Assembly: GCA_023382055.1 (NCBI GenBank)
Contig: JAMCQN010000151.1
Span: 1 to 64,000, forward strand
Direction: 5' to 3'
DNA: 64,000 nt
Origin: Chloroflexota bacterium
GTDB lineage: Bacteria > Chloroflexota > Anaerolineae > J036 > Brachytrichaceae
The stretch's first letter is position 1. Each line of letters begins with the position of its first letter. Positions 1 to 9,423 of this stretch are shown piece by piece. The translations under genes were made by a program, and so were the position numbers. The notes beneath the pieces were generated by a model that was given only the letters and a program-made list of their open reading frames with translations, was not told where the DNA came from and ran no database searches.

Positions 1-94
1 TGTCGCCAAACTCGATGCCGACCGCATTCAGAAAGTTCGTCAACTCGTCCAGTGGTTCTTCTGGCGCATGCGCCTGTCGTTTCGACTTGCCCAT
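1..94 (-). CDS. N-terminus of an unidentified protein (runs off window)
   Basis: Only the first 31 codons are inside the window. They start at the ATG read from 94-92, giving MGKSKRQAHAPEEP followed by a short amphipathic-looking stretch. It lies 30 bases downstream of scpA on the same strand, so it may share its transcript. ScpB often follows ScpA, but this N-terminus does not resemble ScpB, and I do not recognise the family. No clear Shine-Dalgarno sequence precedes the ATG. Confidence 0.45.
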   Translation of the reverse strand, partial: MGKSKRQAHAPEEPLDELTNFLNAVGIEFGD

Positions 95-124
95 GCTATT
101 AGTCTAATCTGTGACAAAGTAGTA

Positions 125-934
125 CTAGTCAGTAAACACCTCATCTGTCATTATTTGATTGTCGCCATCCAATTCGACAGTATCCGGTGACGCCCATTCT
201 GCTTCCATTGGCGGCGCCTTCTCGATTGTGATATCGCCGAATGCCTGTTCCTGCCACGCGATGACCACGTTGCGTTTGAGTAACTCAAGCAACGCCAGCA
301 GGTTGATGACGATTTCAACGCGCAGATCTACTCCCAAGAGCACATCTGTAAACGTGATGCGCGGTTTTTGCGAGATGGCGGTTTCGATTCGCATGATGCA
401 ATCATTAACGGTAAACGGCAGCCGGGAAACTACGCCATCGACTGGCGGCGGCGGGAGCCACCGATCGACGACCCGTTGCATGGCGCGCGCCAGGATATCC
501 AGTGTCACGTCATCCAGCGGCAACTGGCGCGACTGGGGGCGTTCAAGCGGAGGCGGCTGTACCGGGAATGCGCGTATTCCCGCGATCTCTCGAGCCAGCA
601 GCCAGCGCGCAGTGCGCTTGTAGAGCTGGTATGCCCGTAGCTGAGAGACGAGATCGTCCTCATTCTGGTCGGATTCGTCCGCGTCATCGATGCGGTTGAA
701 CTGCGGCAATAGGGCCCGGCTTTTCAAGACGATCAAGCGGGCGGCAACGGCGACGAAATTGCTCAGCGTCTTGGGATCTCGACTCTGCATGGCGCTCATG
801 TATCCAAGGAACTGGTCTGCCACGCTCGCGATAGAGACAGCCGTAATCTCAAGGCGGCGCTCCTCAATCAGGTGAAGCAGCACGTCGAGCGGCCCTTCGT
901 AATTCGGCAGCCGTAAGGTGAAGTCCTCAGTCAT
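125..934 (-). CDS. scpA: Segregation and condensation protein A
   Basis: ScpA is the kleisin subunit of the bacterial SMC-ScpA-ScpB condensin, bridging the SMC heads to compact and segregate chromosomes in the cytoplasm. The 269-residue product has the family hallmark near its N-terminus (NYEGPLDVLLHLIEE, about residues 11-25). The helix ending in ARLIVLKSRALLP follows at about 65-78, and a C-terminal part fits the winged-helix region (RITFTDVLLGV). Length is typical. Its ATG overlaps the stop of the upstream membrane-protein gene as TAATG, which suggests translational coupling. ScpB is not visible in the window. Family assignment is secure. Confidence 0.93.
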   Translation of the reverse strand: MTEDFTLRLPNYEGPLDVLLHLIEERRLEITAVSIASVADQFLGYMSAMQSRDPKTLSNFVAVAARLIVLKSRALLPQFNRIDDADESDQNEDDLVSQLRAYQLYKRTARWLLAREIAGIRAFPVQPPPLERPQSRQLPLDDVTLDILARAMQRVVDRWLPPPPVDGVVSRLPFTVNDCIMRIETAISQKPRITFTDVLLGVDLRVEIVINLLALLELLKRNVVIAWQEQAFGDITIEKAPPMEAEWASPDTVELDGDNQIMTDEVFTD

Positions 935-2670
935 TATTTTCCATTTGGATAGAGCACTTGATAATCAAAGCCATTCATATGCACAGCCCGCACCCAATGA
1001 TAGTTCTGACCGAACGCGATCATCACATCCTGTGGGTAAAACTGCGCCCTGAAAATCGCCGCTCCAAAGGCTTTCTGTCTGATCATCGCTATCATCTTCG
1101 TCGTGTCAAGCATATCGTTCTTGGAGAGGTTCAGCAGTTGTGTTGGGTTGGTGACAACATCCTTGCCCGCGTTCAATGTCAGCATAGCCTCTTCGCTCCA
1201 GACCGGACCATTCACACTGCGGGCGATCTGAACCAGATCCCAGCCATTCTGGATATCCGCGGGATCGAGTAGATGTCCCAGTTGGGTATAACCGATCGAG
1301 TCGTAATAAGGGTATGGCGGATAGGATGATCGACCTGCCACACCGATGACATCAGCAACCTTCCCCAGCAGTCTGCCGCTGGTCGGCAGATGAATGTTGA
1401 GTGCAGCCTGCCACACAAACACACCGGCGCACAATATGGCCATAACGTTTGCGGCGAATCGCGCATTCTGTCTGTTTGTTTCCCCTCTCGCAGACGCTTT
1501 TTCGGCGAGTAGATCAGCGGTGCGTCGGACAAGACCGACTGTACATATACAGGAGGCGGCAATCGCCGCGATCAGGTAGGTTGGGCCGGCGCCCCACTTG
1601 CCTGTGAGCATACCCATCGCCGATCCAGAGAGGAAATAAAGCGACCAGGCTGTAATCTCGTTGAATGAACGCGCTCGGATGGCTCTAGCCGCATCCCACA
1701 CAACGTAAGCGGCGCTACAGACGATCAGCACGCCCTGCAACTGAAACCACTGGCCGTAGTAAAACCAGGTGCGTTGTATATCGTACTCATTGACATTAGC
1801 CAGCACCACGTTCAACCAGAAGTTTCCACCGGTCGCGGCGTTAAGCAATACGACTGCCAACAACGAAACCGCAGCGCTGGCTGCCAGTGCGATAAGAAAC
1901 CAGCGCGGCTTGCGCAAGAGTAGAAACAGGAAACCTGCCGCAAGCGCATCGACTGCCTGTAGCTTCGTAAATCCGGCGACGATTAGAAACGTAATGCCGG
2001 CCATGACATACCTGCGGGAATGTGGCGAATAATCGACAACGCGCTCGCCACTTGGTGGATCAAATGCGCGGTCGAGCAGATAAATCCCCGCGAATGCGAA
2101 CATCACCATCGGCATGTGAGCGCGCGCCAGCGGAGCAATTTCGTACACGTAATTCGCGGCGAAGAATGCCAGCGCAGCGATTAACGGGACGACGACACCG
2201 ATAATTCGCACGACACTAAACTGGCGATCCGACGCGTCAGCCCTGCGCATCTGGCGGCGCGCGGCCATGTAGATGAATACGCCTGTTATCAACGTCATGG
2301 CGAAGGCCACCACGCGCCCGACCCACAAATGAGGACCAAACAACCAGATCAAAGGGACGAGGATCAGCCGGTATACGGGCGGATAGTTGGATGAATAAAA
2401 AGGGAACGCAGCATTATCAAGATAGATGCTCTGCCCGCGCGCCAGGCGAATGGCATCGTATAACTCAAATCCTTCGCCCTGATCGTAGTCGAACGGGAAC
2501 CTGAACAATGACTGGCCATACGCCAGCAGCACCGCGAAATAACCCAGAAAGAGAGCCAGTACAAATAGCAGCGGTATTAATGAGAGCAGCTCATCAATGC
2601 CGACTCTTCCAGTCACGTGCCTTGCGCCGGACTGATGCATGGAATCTTCGTTTGTGCCAGGGATCGTCAT
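934..2670 (-). CDS. Polytopic membrane glycosyltransferase-like protein (GT39/ArnT-like)
   Basis: The 578-residue protein has a first membrane helix at about 27-50 and many further hydrophobic segments. It has the loop DYDQGEGFELYDAIRLARGQ, followed by SSNYPPVYRLIL. This acidic first loop and YPP motif are typical of the dolichyl- or polyprenyl-phosphate-sugar-dependent glycosyltransferases of the RgtA/ArnT/PMT type (GT39/GT83 clan), which move sugars to lipids or proteins at the outer face of the membrane. The C-terminal part is mostly soluble. It is coupled to scpA by a TAATG overlap. The donor and acceptor cannot be read from sequence. The start has only a weak AAGG upstream. Confidence 0.7.
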   Translation of the reverse strand: MTIPGTNEDSMHQSGARHVTGRVGIDELLSLIPLLFVLALFLGYFAVLLAYGQSLFRFPFDYDQGEGFELYDAIRLARGQSIYLDNAAFPFYSSNYPPVYRLILVPLIWLFGPHLWVGRVVAFAMTLITGVFIYMAARRQMRRADASDRQFSVVRIIGVVVPLIAALAFFAANYVYEIAPLARAHMPMVMFAFAGIYLLDRAFDPPSGERVVDYSPHSRRYVMAGITFLIVAGFTKLQAVDALAAGFLFLLLRKPRWFLIALAASAAVSLLAVVLLNAATGGNFWLNVVLANVNEYDIQRTWFYYGQWFQLQGVLIVCSAAYVVWDAARAIRARSFNEITAWSLYFLSGSAMGMLTGKWGAGPTYLIAAIAASCICTVGLVRRTADLLAEKASARGETNRQNARFAANVMAILCAGVFVWQAALNIHLPTSGRLLGKVADVIGVAGRSSYPPYPYYDSIGYTQLGHLLDPADIQNGWDLVQIARSVNGPVWSEEAMLTLNAGKDVVTNPTQLLNLSKNDMLDTTKMIAMIRQKAFGAAIFRAQFYPQDVMIAFGQNYHWVRAVHMNGFDYQVLYPNGK

Positions 2671-2830
2671 CGAGCCTTGACTTTACCACGTGCTCGCGCT
2701 TTCTGTGTTGCTTCGCCCCATGACAGCCGTGACTCAGTCATCATCGGGCGCATTTCTTTGAAGGAGACACACCCAGTCTTGCAGCAATGCCTATATCGAT
2801 ACGAACGCAGCCGCCACTTACCGTTGCTGG

Positions 2831-3589
2831 CTACTCTTCTGAAATCTGGCCGCCATCGATTACTACGGCGTCACCGGTGATGAAGGATGCTTCGTCGGAT
2901 GCCAGGTAGGCGAACAGGTTTGCCACTTCATCGGGCGCGCCGTGGCGCCGCATGGGTATTTTTTGTAGATAGGCCTGCACGAATGACTCGTCAACACCGC
3001 CTTCAATCGCCATATCCGTCCGAATCGAACCTGGCGCGACGCTATTGACTCGAATGTTGTATGGCGCGAGCTCGATTGCCATGGTTTTTGTCAGCAGAAC
3101 CACAGCGCCTTTGGATGCGTTATACGCAACAAGGTCGCGTTCGCCGAGCAGCCCATTGGTCGATGCCATATTTATGATCGCGCCGCCCTGTCCGTGCTCG
3201 ATCATGACGCGTGCGACGCGCTGACCCAGCAGGAACATCGACTTCACGTTGACAGCCATCGTACGATCCCAGTCCGCTTCCGTCTGCTGAAGAAACGGCG
3301 CGAACAAAGCAATGCCGGCGTTATTCGCCAGGACATTAACCGTACCGAGTACGCTTGTCGCATACTGAACCAGTTGATCGCAAAACGATGCCTGGCTCAC
3401 ATCCCCGGCCAGGGCATACACATCACCCAACTCGCCCAACTCAGATGCTGCGGTTTCGAGCCGATCCCGGGCGATGTCGCACACCACGATGCGCGCGCCT
3501 TCGAGCAGGAACTTGCGGGCGATGGCTTTCCCGATGCCGCGTCCCGCCCCGGTGATGATCGCGTGTTTGCCCTGCAACCTGAGCGTCAT
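2831..3589 (-). CDS. Short-chain dehydrogenase/reductase (FabG-like)
   Basis: A classical SDR of 252 residues. It has the dinucleotide-binding TGAGRGIG at 13-20, NNAG at about 89-92, and a catalytic Ser near 143 with the Tyr-x-x-x-Lys triad YNASK at 156-160. The C-terminal SFITGDAVVIDGG is usual for 3-oxoacyl-ACP reductase or sugar/alcohol dehydrogenase relatives. It catalyses NAD(P)-dependent oxidation or reduction of a hydroxyl/carbonyl pair. Its place at the end of a nine-gene catabolic run on the minus strand favours a sugar or polyol substrate over fatty acids. The start follows AGAAGGTG. Substrate unknown. Confidence 0.85.
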   Translation of the reverse strand: MTLRLQGKHAIITGAGRGIGKAIARKFLLEGARIVVCDIARDRLETAASELGELGDVYALAGDVSQASFCDQLVQYATSVLGTVNVLANNAGIALFAPFLQQTEADWDRTMAVNVKSMFLLGQRVARVMIEHGQGGAIINMASTNGLLGERDLVAYNASKGAVVLLTKTMAIELAPYNIRVNSVAPGSIRTDMAIEGGVDESFVQAYLQKIPMRRHGAPDEVANLFAYLASDEASFITGDAVVIDGGQISEE

Positions 3590-3656
3590 TGAGCACCTTC
3601 TGCGCTATGTGGCGCCAAGTGAGTATGCCCTTTCACTTGAACCACTCTCCTGTGAT

Positions 3657-4586
3657 TCAATGCATCTCCGCTTCCACACGGCCAAGTCCCTTGCGATAAT
3701 AATGGAAATGGACGTTGGGGTGGTCTGCCAGCAGCGACATCGGAACCGCAGCATCCGGTACTCTCCTGGAAATCATCAGGGCGGTAAGGCGCATACCGAA
3801 TGGATTGTCATGCATGCCCGCCTGCCAGATGGATACCTTTTCCGCCTTCCACGTCTCTACAGGACCTACCGAGGCTGCCTGCAGCGGCACCATAGACACA
3901 TTGCCGCCGCCGGACGTGCGCGCGTTCTGGATCACGGTCATGGGGTGCAGATCGACGATCCGTGTTTTCAGGCTTCGATATTCAGCCGGAGACGGCGGCG
4001 CTTCCTGATAAGGCCCTTTGCGCTGCGGCGGATCGTTGAATGCCCAGTGCTTCACCTCGCCTTGCCCACCCTGCATGACCATACAGCGGACGGCATCGTA
4101 ACTCCTGCTGTACGCATCCAGATCGCCCGTCGGGAAGTGCAGGTTGGAGGCCGGCATGCGTAAAGCCGGCTCGATACGGTTGAAACACATTTCGAGATCG
4201 GCGCGCGCGAAGGACAGTGGATGTGTTATTGGCACGGGCTGGCCATGCTCCACCCACTCATCCATGCCCCAGAAATGGGCATTCCGCAGGTCCAGTTCAA
4301 GCGCGTTTACGATACGCGCAACCAGCGGCAGTTGCTCAGTCGGCCCGATCGGTCCGCAGATTCCGGCTGGCCGGCTGGGCGTGGCTTGTTTCCAGGCCTG
4401 GATATACTCCAATGCTTCTGCCAGGTAGAAATCTTCCAGAGACTCGTAGAACGAAACCTGGAAACCGGGGCGCGCCAGTTGCATGAGATCGTGTTCATCA
4501 AGGCGTGCGGCATCGTTCAGGATAGCCGTATCCAGGGTGGTGTAGTCCCACCACCCTGGTGCGACTTTGCTGACTGTGCGAGACAT
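3657..4586 (-). CDS. Glucosamine-6-phosphate deaminase-like protein (NagB superfamily, altered active site)
   Basis: The 309-residue protein aligns by eye with NagB, the enzyme turning glucosamine-6-P into fructose-6-P and ammonia. FWGMDEW at 105-111 matches the FNMDEY block that holds the proton-transfer Asp, ITHPLSFA matches the HPxSY segment, and [14 protein letters not shown] at 173-186 matches GGVGNDGHIAFNEP. In that block the family's catalytic Asp corresponds to Val178 and the Glu to Asp185, while His180 is kept. The enzyme may therefore do a different isomerase or lactonase-type reaction. AGGAGG precedes the ATG. It sits beside a PIG-L deacetylase, consistent with amino-sugar metabolism. 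Confidence 0.72.
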   Translation of the reverse strand: MSRTVSKVAPGWWDYTTLDTAILNDAARLDEHDLMQLARPGFQVSFYESLEDFYLAEALEYIQAWKQATPSRPAGICGPIGPTEQLPLVARIVNALELDLRNAHFWGMDEWVEHGQPVPITHPLSFARADLEMCFNRIEPALRMPASNLHFPTGDLDAYSRSYDAVRCMVMQGGQGEVKHWAFNDPPQRKGPYQEAPPSPAEYRSLKTRIVDLHPMTVIQNARTSGGGNVSMVPLQAASVGPVETWKAEKVSIWQAGMHDNPFGMRLTALMISRRVPDAAVPMSLLADHPNVHFHYYRKGLGRVEAEMH

Positions 4587-4612
4587 CGTGTTCCTCCTGT
4601 GTCGAGATCGGG

Positions 4613-5428
4613 TTATGCGATGCTGTCCAATTCACGCTCGGTAGCAGAATCCACCCAACAGTCAGGGCCCAACAACAAACTCAGCGGATCCGCCTGGGCT
4701 GAGGCAAAACCGAGATGTGAATGGCGCCGCCATCCCTCCGCATACACAAAACGCTTTGACATGGCGCCTACCTGGCTCGCCATACTCTCCATTTCATACA
4801 AATACGAGTCCATGCCCTGGCTGACATCAAGCCAGTCTTTCTGCGTGCGATGCCGCCTGAGCATTTCCCGCTTATATTCCATCACAGAACGGACATTGAC
4901 ATACTGGCCTGGATGGATCAACCGTCTCAGTCCATCGCGCAGACCGTGCGGCATGGCGTGATAGATAACGGTTTCTCCATTCCATGGCGCAACCGGTGGA
5001 TCAACGGGGTAGTTGCGCATGCCGCGCGCGAAGGCGGCTGTTACCGCCAGCCTGCACGCATTGACATGATCCTCCATATAGTCCTGCGGGGACGGAACAA
5101 GCAATATGGAGGGTCTCACCTCTCGGATGACCGAAGCGACGCGTGCGAGCAGATGCGCCTCATACAGGATGCCCAGATCGTCGACCAGCGGCGGATGAAT
5201 GACAGCGCCGGCAATACGGGCAGAATCCGCAGCTTCGGCCATGCGCAGGCGGACGATTTCGTCGCGCTCATGTTCTGCAGTGCCGCAGGATCCATTGGCC
5301 AGATTCCACATATGAATCTCAGCGCCGGCGCCTTTCAACAGCAACAGAGTGCCTGCCATGGTGAACTCGATATCGTCCGGATGCGCCGCGATGGCCATGG
5401 CTACCCCTCTGTCGCCTGATCTATCCAC
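4613..5428 (-). CDS. PIG-L family N-deacetylase
   Basis: Zinc-dependent deacetylase of the PIG-L/LmbE family, which removes N-acetyl groups from GlcNAc-type substrates. The metal and catalytic motif AHPDD is at 15-19, and the second metal-ligand region appears in [12 protein letters not shown]. Length (271) is normal. I keep the GTG start at 5428 because AGGAG lies 8 bases upstream; an internal ATG ten codons in lacks that support. It is 26 bases upstream of the NagB-like gene on the same strand, a typical arrangement for handling an N-acetylated sugar. Substrate not determined. Confidence 0.85.
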   Translation of the reverse strand: MDRSGDRGVAMAIAAHPDDIEFTMAGTLLLLKGAGAEIHMWNLANGSCGTAEHERDEIVRLRMAEAADSARIAGAVIHPPLVDDLGILYEAHLLARVASVIREVRPSILLVPSPQDYMEDHVNACRLAVTAAFARGMRNYPVDPPVAPWNGETVIYHAMPHGLRDGLRRLIHPGQYVNVRSVMEYKREMLRRHRTQKDWLDVSQGMDSYLYEMESMASQVGAMSKRFVYAEGWRRHSHLGFASAQADPLSLLLGPDCWVDSATERELDSIA

Positions 5429-5476
5429 GCGTGTGACTCCTGCGAGGCGATGTGCACCTGCGCACCGCTTGTGCTG

Positions 5477-5860
5477 CTATTTGTCGCCGACGTAGGCGAT
5501 GACGTCGATCTCGACCATGATGCCCATCAACTGGCTTCCGACGGTGGTGCGCACCGGCTTCGGATCAGGAAAGTAGGATTCATAGACCTTGTTGAAACGA
5601 CTGAATAAGCTGAGGTCGCTCAGATGGACGGTGGTTTTTACGACATCGGCCATGGAGGCGCCTGCCGCCTCAAGTATCGCTCTTACATTCAGCAGCGTTT
5701 GTGCAGTCTGTTCCTCGATGGTTTCGCCTGCCAACTTGCGTGTAACCGGGTCATTCGGACCCTGTCCGGCCACGAATACGAAGTCGCCGACGCGAAGGCC
5801 CTGTGAATAGGGACCAGCGGGAATAGGCGCCTTCTCTGTGCGTATCTGTTGTTTAGCCAT
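5477..5860 (-). CDS. RidA family enamine/imine deaminase
   Basis: RidA (YjgF/YER057c/UK114) proteins hydrolyse reactive enamine or imine intermediates, such as 2-aminoacrylate, released by PLP enzymes. The 127-residue product shows the N-terminal APIPAGPYSQGLRVGDFVFVAG and the C-terminal PVRTTVGSQL, with the Arg that binds the substrate carboxylate, and a Glu in MVEIDVIAYV. I moved the start from the ORF track's 5887 to ATG 5860 because AAGGAG lies 6 bases upstream and family alignment begins there. It sits two genes downstream of a D-serine dehydratase-like PLP enzyme, a plausible source of its substrate. Confidence 0.92.
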   Translation of the reverse strand: MAKQQIRTEKAPIPAGPYSQGLRVGDFVFVAGQGPNDPVTRKLAGETIEEQTAQTLLNVRAILEAAGASMADVVKTTVHLSDLSLFSRFNKVYESYFPDPKPVRTTVGSQLMGIMVEIDVIAYVGDK

Positions 5861-5905
5861 TTGTTTCTCCTTATCGGTGTAAGACACTCACGAATCAACC
5901 TGATG

Positions 5906-7186
5906 TCATGCGAGCCCACACCACTCGATCGCTGCATGTATGAATATCTCAACGAGCTGCAGGTAGTCTTTGATCTTGATATATTCGTCCGGCGAATGCG
6001 GCTGCCCGCCGCTGGGACCCAGCAGAATCATCGGTGTAGGGCTGAATAGATTGAAGATATGCCCATCGCATGCGAACAACGCGCCCTGCACAGTGGCCGG
6101 TCGGCGGCACACATCGGTTGTCAAGCGTATAAGCAGTTCGATACCTGGATGGCCGTCGGCGATATGGCTGCCGTCCAGCCAACGCACGGGCTGCCAGACC
6201 GGTTCAAATGCCGCCAGCACAGGATCATTCGCTTGCGCCTGGCGATAGTACGCCTGTATATCACGCAGCACGGCGTCTTCTGCCATACCCGGGTAGGTCT
6301 CCAGCCACACCGTTAACCAGGCCTGTGCCGGAACACGGTCGCCGAAGAATGGCAGTGTCACATCGCCGGCCTTCACCTGGTTGACCAGGATCGGCAACGT
6401 TGGATTGTCTTGATAGATCCCGGGTACGCTGCTGGCTTGCTGTCGATGCAATGCATAGTCATTCAACATAGAGATGAAACGCGCCACAGCGATGACCGGA
6501 TCGATTGGTCGATCGGGGCTGAAGCCCCAACCCGGTTTGCCGACAAACGTCACGCGCAGCATGAGACCGCCATGATGGGCCGGGCATACCGCCATATTGG
6601 TCGGTTCCGGCACAATCGCCAGATCGGCGTTGTACTTCAGACGGCCGGCAATCGTTCCGTTACAGCCTCCATATTCTTCGTCAACAACGCTCTCAACCAG
6701 CAGGTCGCCCTGCAACCGGATGCCAAGATCGTTCAGCGCCTTGACGGCCATGATCGAGGCGACCAGCCCTCCTTTCATATCATAAGCGCCCAATCCATAC
6801 AAACGTCCATCTGCTATCTCCCCACCCCACGGATCGTGCTGCCAGATATCCGGACCAACCGGCACCGTATCCATGTGACTGGAGAACAACAGCGAACGGC
6901 CCTTCCCAAGGCCGCGCCGGATCGCCATGACATTGGGCCGTCCCGTACACGGTCTGGCCGGCCAGTAGCGAGGGTGTTGGGCCAGGCCAGGCGCTGAACT
7001 AACGTCGTACACATCGACTTCGCACCCGAGCATGCGGAGCATGGCCGCGACCGCGAGCTGACCTTCGGTCTCATTGCCGCCAGGCGCCAGGTTCTCGGTG
7101 TTGATCGCAACGATGTACCTGAGGCTATCCAGCATGGTCTGCCTTTCGCGCTGTATCCATTCGCGTATCTGCTCATGCAACTGCAT
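5906..7186 (-). CDS. M20 family metallohydrolase (ArgE/DapE-like)
   Basis: Cytoplasmic di-zinc amidohydrolase of 426 residues, related to acetylornithine deacetylase and succinyl-diaminopimelate desuccinylase. Metal ligands are seen in SSHMDTVP (His104, Asp106), GLGAYDMKGG (Asp136) and the catalytic Glu pair VVDEEYGG (170-171). A lid/dimerisation domain lies in the middle. Such enzymes cut an acyl group from the alpha-nitrogen of an amino acid or peptide. It begins 10 bases after the stop of the PLP-enzyme gene, with a TGAGGT ribosome site, so the two are probably co-translated. It may supply deacylated amino acid to that enzyme. Exact substrate unknown. Confidence 0.88.
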   Translation of the reverse strand: MQLHEQIREWIQRERQTMLDSLRYIVAINTENLAPGGNETEGQLAVAAMLRMLGCEVDVYDVSSAPGLAQHPRYWPARPCTGRPNVMAIRRGLGKGRSLLFSSHMDTVPVGPDIWQHDPWGGEIADGRLYGLGAYDMKGGLVASIMAVKALNDLGIRLQGDLLVESVVDEEYGGCNGTIAGRLKYNADLAIVPEPTNMAVCPAHHGGLMLRVTFVGKPGWGFSPDRPIDPVIAVARFISMLNDYALHRQQASSVPGIYQDNPTLPILVNQVKAGDVTLPFFGDRVPAQAWLTVWLETYPGMAEDAVLRDIQAYYRQAQANDPVLAAFEPVWQPVRWLDGSHIADGHPGIELLIRLTTDVCRRPATVQGALFACDGHIFNLFSPTPMILLGPSGGQPHSPDEYIKIKDYLQLVEIFIHAAIEWCGLA

Positions 7187-7195
7187 CAGTCAACC

Positions 7196-8305
7196 TCAGG
7201 TTCGTTTCCCGCGTGCAAGAATGGGCCAGACTGTCGCAACACGCCCATTGCGCACGCCGATTAATTCATCCGCAAGGTTTACGGTCGTACAGACATGGAT
7301 GGGATAGAAGGCTACTTTATCGCCGATGCTGTAGCTCACGTCCGGACCCAGTTCTACAACGCCGTGTTCCTCGGACATGCTGACCACATAGGCATCCTGG
7401 CCGACGGCGCGTGCGTAACCTTTCAGATTCAACCGGGCGGGATTGCTGTCGCCGCAGAATGTTTTTGATCCGCCGTCGACGGTGGCCTTATTTCCAGCCG
7501 GGCGACTTACAACAGTGCACAGTATCGATAATGCGATGTCTTCGTATCGGATCGCGCCAATCTCGGCCATCATGTAGTCGCCGAAAATGTACGTGCCCGG
7601 CCTGACCTCGGTGACTCCCGGCGCCGCGGCCGCATAACGCGCCGTTGGGGTTGAGCCTACACTGATGTTGTCGATCGCAATACCGGCAGCGCGTAACTGA
7701 TCTGCAACCGCAACATAGAACTGGCCCTCTTCCCTGCCGAGTTCGGATGCCGGTCGTCCGCCTGCGCCGGCATAGAAGACACTGCGGAATCCAAAAATCC
7801 CGTCCAGCTTCAATCCCGGCAGTTGGGCGACCAGGCGGCATAGCGATTCCGCACGGTCAACAGGTACGCCCGACCGGTTCAGCCCGCCGTCGATCTCAAT
7901 GCGTACACCCAGCGTTGTGCCCGCCGCAACCGCAGCTTCGCTGAGTCCGCGCGCGCCAGTCTCGCTGTCTACACCAGCAATGATCTTGCACGTCTGCGCC
8001 AGGGCTGCAGCACGCCGCCATTTCTCACTGCCGATGATGGGGTAAGCGATAAAAATATCGCGAGCGCCGCCGGCGGCAAAGACTTCAGCTTCGGACACCT
8101 TGGCGACCGTGATGCCGGTCGCGCCTGCAGCCAATTGCATCCTGGCGATGTCCGGCGCCTTATGAGTCTTCACATGCGGACGCAGTCCAACGCCATGCGC
8201 GTGGATTGCCGATTGCCAGTCGCGGATGTTGTGTTCCATGCGGTCCAGGTCGACCAGCATTGCAGGCGTGTCCAGATCTTCTACCCGTGTTCCGACAGGT
8301 ACCAT
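7196..8305 (-). CDS. D-serine dehydratase / D-threonine aldolase-like PLP enzyme
   Basis: Fold-type III PLP enzyme (alanine-racemase N-domain) of 369 residues. LRPHVKTHK at about 41-49 carries the Schiff-base lysine (Lys46). The C-terminal domain has SEEHG and YPIHVCTTVN, which match the His and Cys metal ligands of eukaryotic-type D-serine dehydratase and D-threonine aldolase. It therefore likely deaminates or cleaves a D-3-hydroxy amino acid, using a divalent metal. AGGAGG precedes the ATG. It is followed by an M20 hydrolase and RidA, a set that fits deacylation, dehydration and imine clean-up. Which of the two reactions it performs cannot be decided here. Confidence 0.85.
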   Translation of the reverse strand: MVPVGTRVEDLDTPAMLVDLDRMEHNIRDWQSAIHAHGVGLRPHVKTHKAPDIARMQLAAGATGITVAKVSEAEVFAAGGARDIFIAYPIIGSEKWRRAAALAQTCKIIAGVDSETGARGLSEAAVAAGTTLGVRIEIDGGLNRSGVPVDRAESLCRLVAQLPGLKLDGIFGFRSVFYAGAGGRPASELGREEGQFYVAVADQLRAAGIAIDNISVGSTPTARYAAAAPGVTEVRPGTYIFGDYMMAEIGAIRYEDIALSILCTVVSRPAGNKATVDGGSKTFCGDSNPARLNLKGYARAVGQDAYVVSMSEEHGVVELGPDVSYSIGDKVAFYPIHVCTTVNLADELIGVRNGRVATVWPILARGKRT

Positions 8306-8423
8306 CGCAGTGATCCTCCTGATGGCATTGTGCCACGTTGCGGCGGGAATGCAAGAGCACTAAATCGCACTCGTTACGCCCATCAACGTTTCACTTTATC
8401 GACGACCACCCGGTCCTGGCGTG

Positions 8424-9383
8424 TCAGGCGAATTTGCGCGGGTGCTCGTGTCTGGAGACTTCGTCCAGTTCAACCCGTTCCTGTGACGACAGGTTCCAGC
8501 CTAACGCACCCAGGTTCTCATCGACATGCTCGGGACGATCGGGCCCAATGATGATCGAAGTGATTTCCGGATGACTCAGTATCCAGGCCATGGCAACTTG
8601 CCCCGGCGTTTTACCGCGGGTGGCTGCCAGGTAGATCAGCTTCTGAACGATCTGGTCCGCCTGCTCTGACATTGCCAGTTCGAAATCATAAGAGCGAGAC
8701 CCGCCCGCCCAGGGAGTGCCAGCCGGCGGAGGTTGACCGCGCCGGAAAAGCCCGGTTAACAATCCGATTGCCAACGGGCTGTAGGTCATCATCCCCAGGC
8801 CGTATTTCCTGCACAGCGGCATAAGCTCCGGTTCAACCTCGGCGCGGTTCAGCAGGTTGTATTGCGGCTGGATTCCGATGAATGAATCCAGACCCCAGGC
8901 TTCACACTTCCAGAGAGCCTCGCATACCTGCCAGGCGTTGAAGTTGCAAGCGCCAAAGTAACGGATTTTGCCCTGCCGCGCCAGGTCGTCCATCGCTCGC
9001 ACGGTTTCTTCAATGGGCGTCGTTTCATCGAACCCGTGCAGCAGGTAGATGTCAATATGGTCCACCTCAAGCCGTTTCAGGCTGCGCTCCGCTTCGCGCA
9101 TGATGTGATACCGCGATGAACTGCGGTCATTCGGACCGGGCCCGATGCGGCTGTGCACCTTTGTAGTTAACACGATGTCGTCGCGTTTGCCTTTCAACGC
9201 TTTGGCGACAATCGATTCCGTGCCGTACACATTCGCGCAGTCGATAAAGTTAATGCCCTGTTCAATGGCTCGTTCGATTGTTCGAATGCACAACCCCTCG
9301 TCATTACGGCTGCCACGGAAGGCTGTGCCCAGACAGACAGGTGATACCTTCACACCGGCTTTACCTAAATTCCTGTACTCCAT
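8424..9383 (-). CDS. Aldo/keto reductase
   Basis: NAD(P)H-dependent (beta/alpha)8 oxidoreductase of 319 residues. The catalytic tetrad is visible as Asp48 and Tyr53 (NFIDCANVYG), Lys75 (LTTKVHS) and His116 (YLLHGFD). The C-terminal IIIGPDRPEHVDENL binds the cofactor phosphate region. It resembles the YakC/Kv-beta-like group acting on sugars and small aldehydes. GGGGAG lies 5 bases before the ATG. It follows an SDR in the same minus-strand run, so both could act on the same carbonyl series. Substrate unknown. Confidence 0.88.
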   Translation of the reverse strand: MEYRNLGKAGVKVSPVCLGTAFRGSRNDEGLCIRTIERAIEQGINFIDCANVYGTESIVAKALKGKRDDIVLTTKVHSRIGPGPNDRSSSRYHIMREAERSLKRLEVDHIDIYLLHGFDETTPIEETVRAMDDLARQGKIRYFGACNFNAWQVCEALWKCEAWGLDSFIGIQPQYNLLNRAEVEPELMPLCRKYGLGMMTYSPLAIGLLTGLFRRGQPPPAGTPWAGGSRSYDFELAMSEQADQIVQKLIYLAATRGKTPGQVAMAWILSHPEITSIIIGPDRPEHVDENLGALGWNLSSQERVELDEVSRHEHPRKFA

Positions 9384-9423
9384 ACAACTCCCCGCTTATG
9401 TCGGTATCGGTTCGCAATTGCAT

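Noticed and set aside
1-94. scpB after scpA
   Set aside because: The 31 visible residues do not resemble the ScpB N-terminus.
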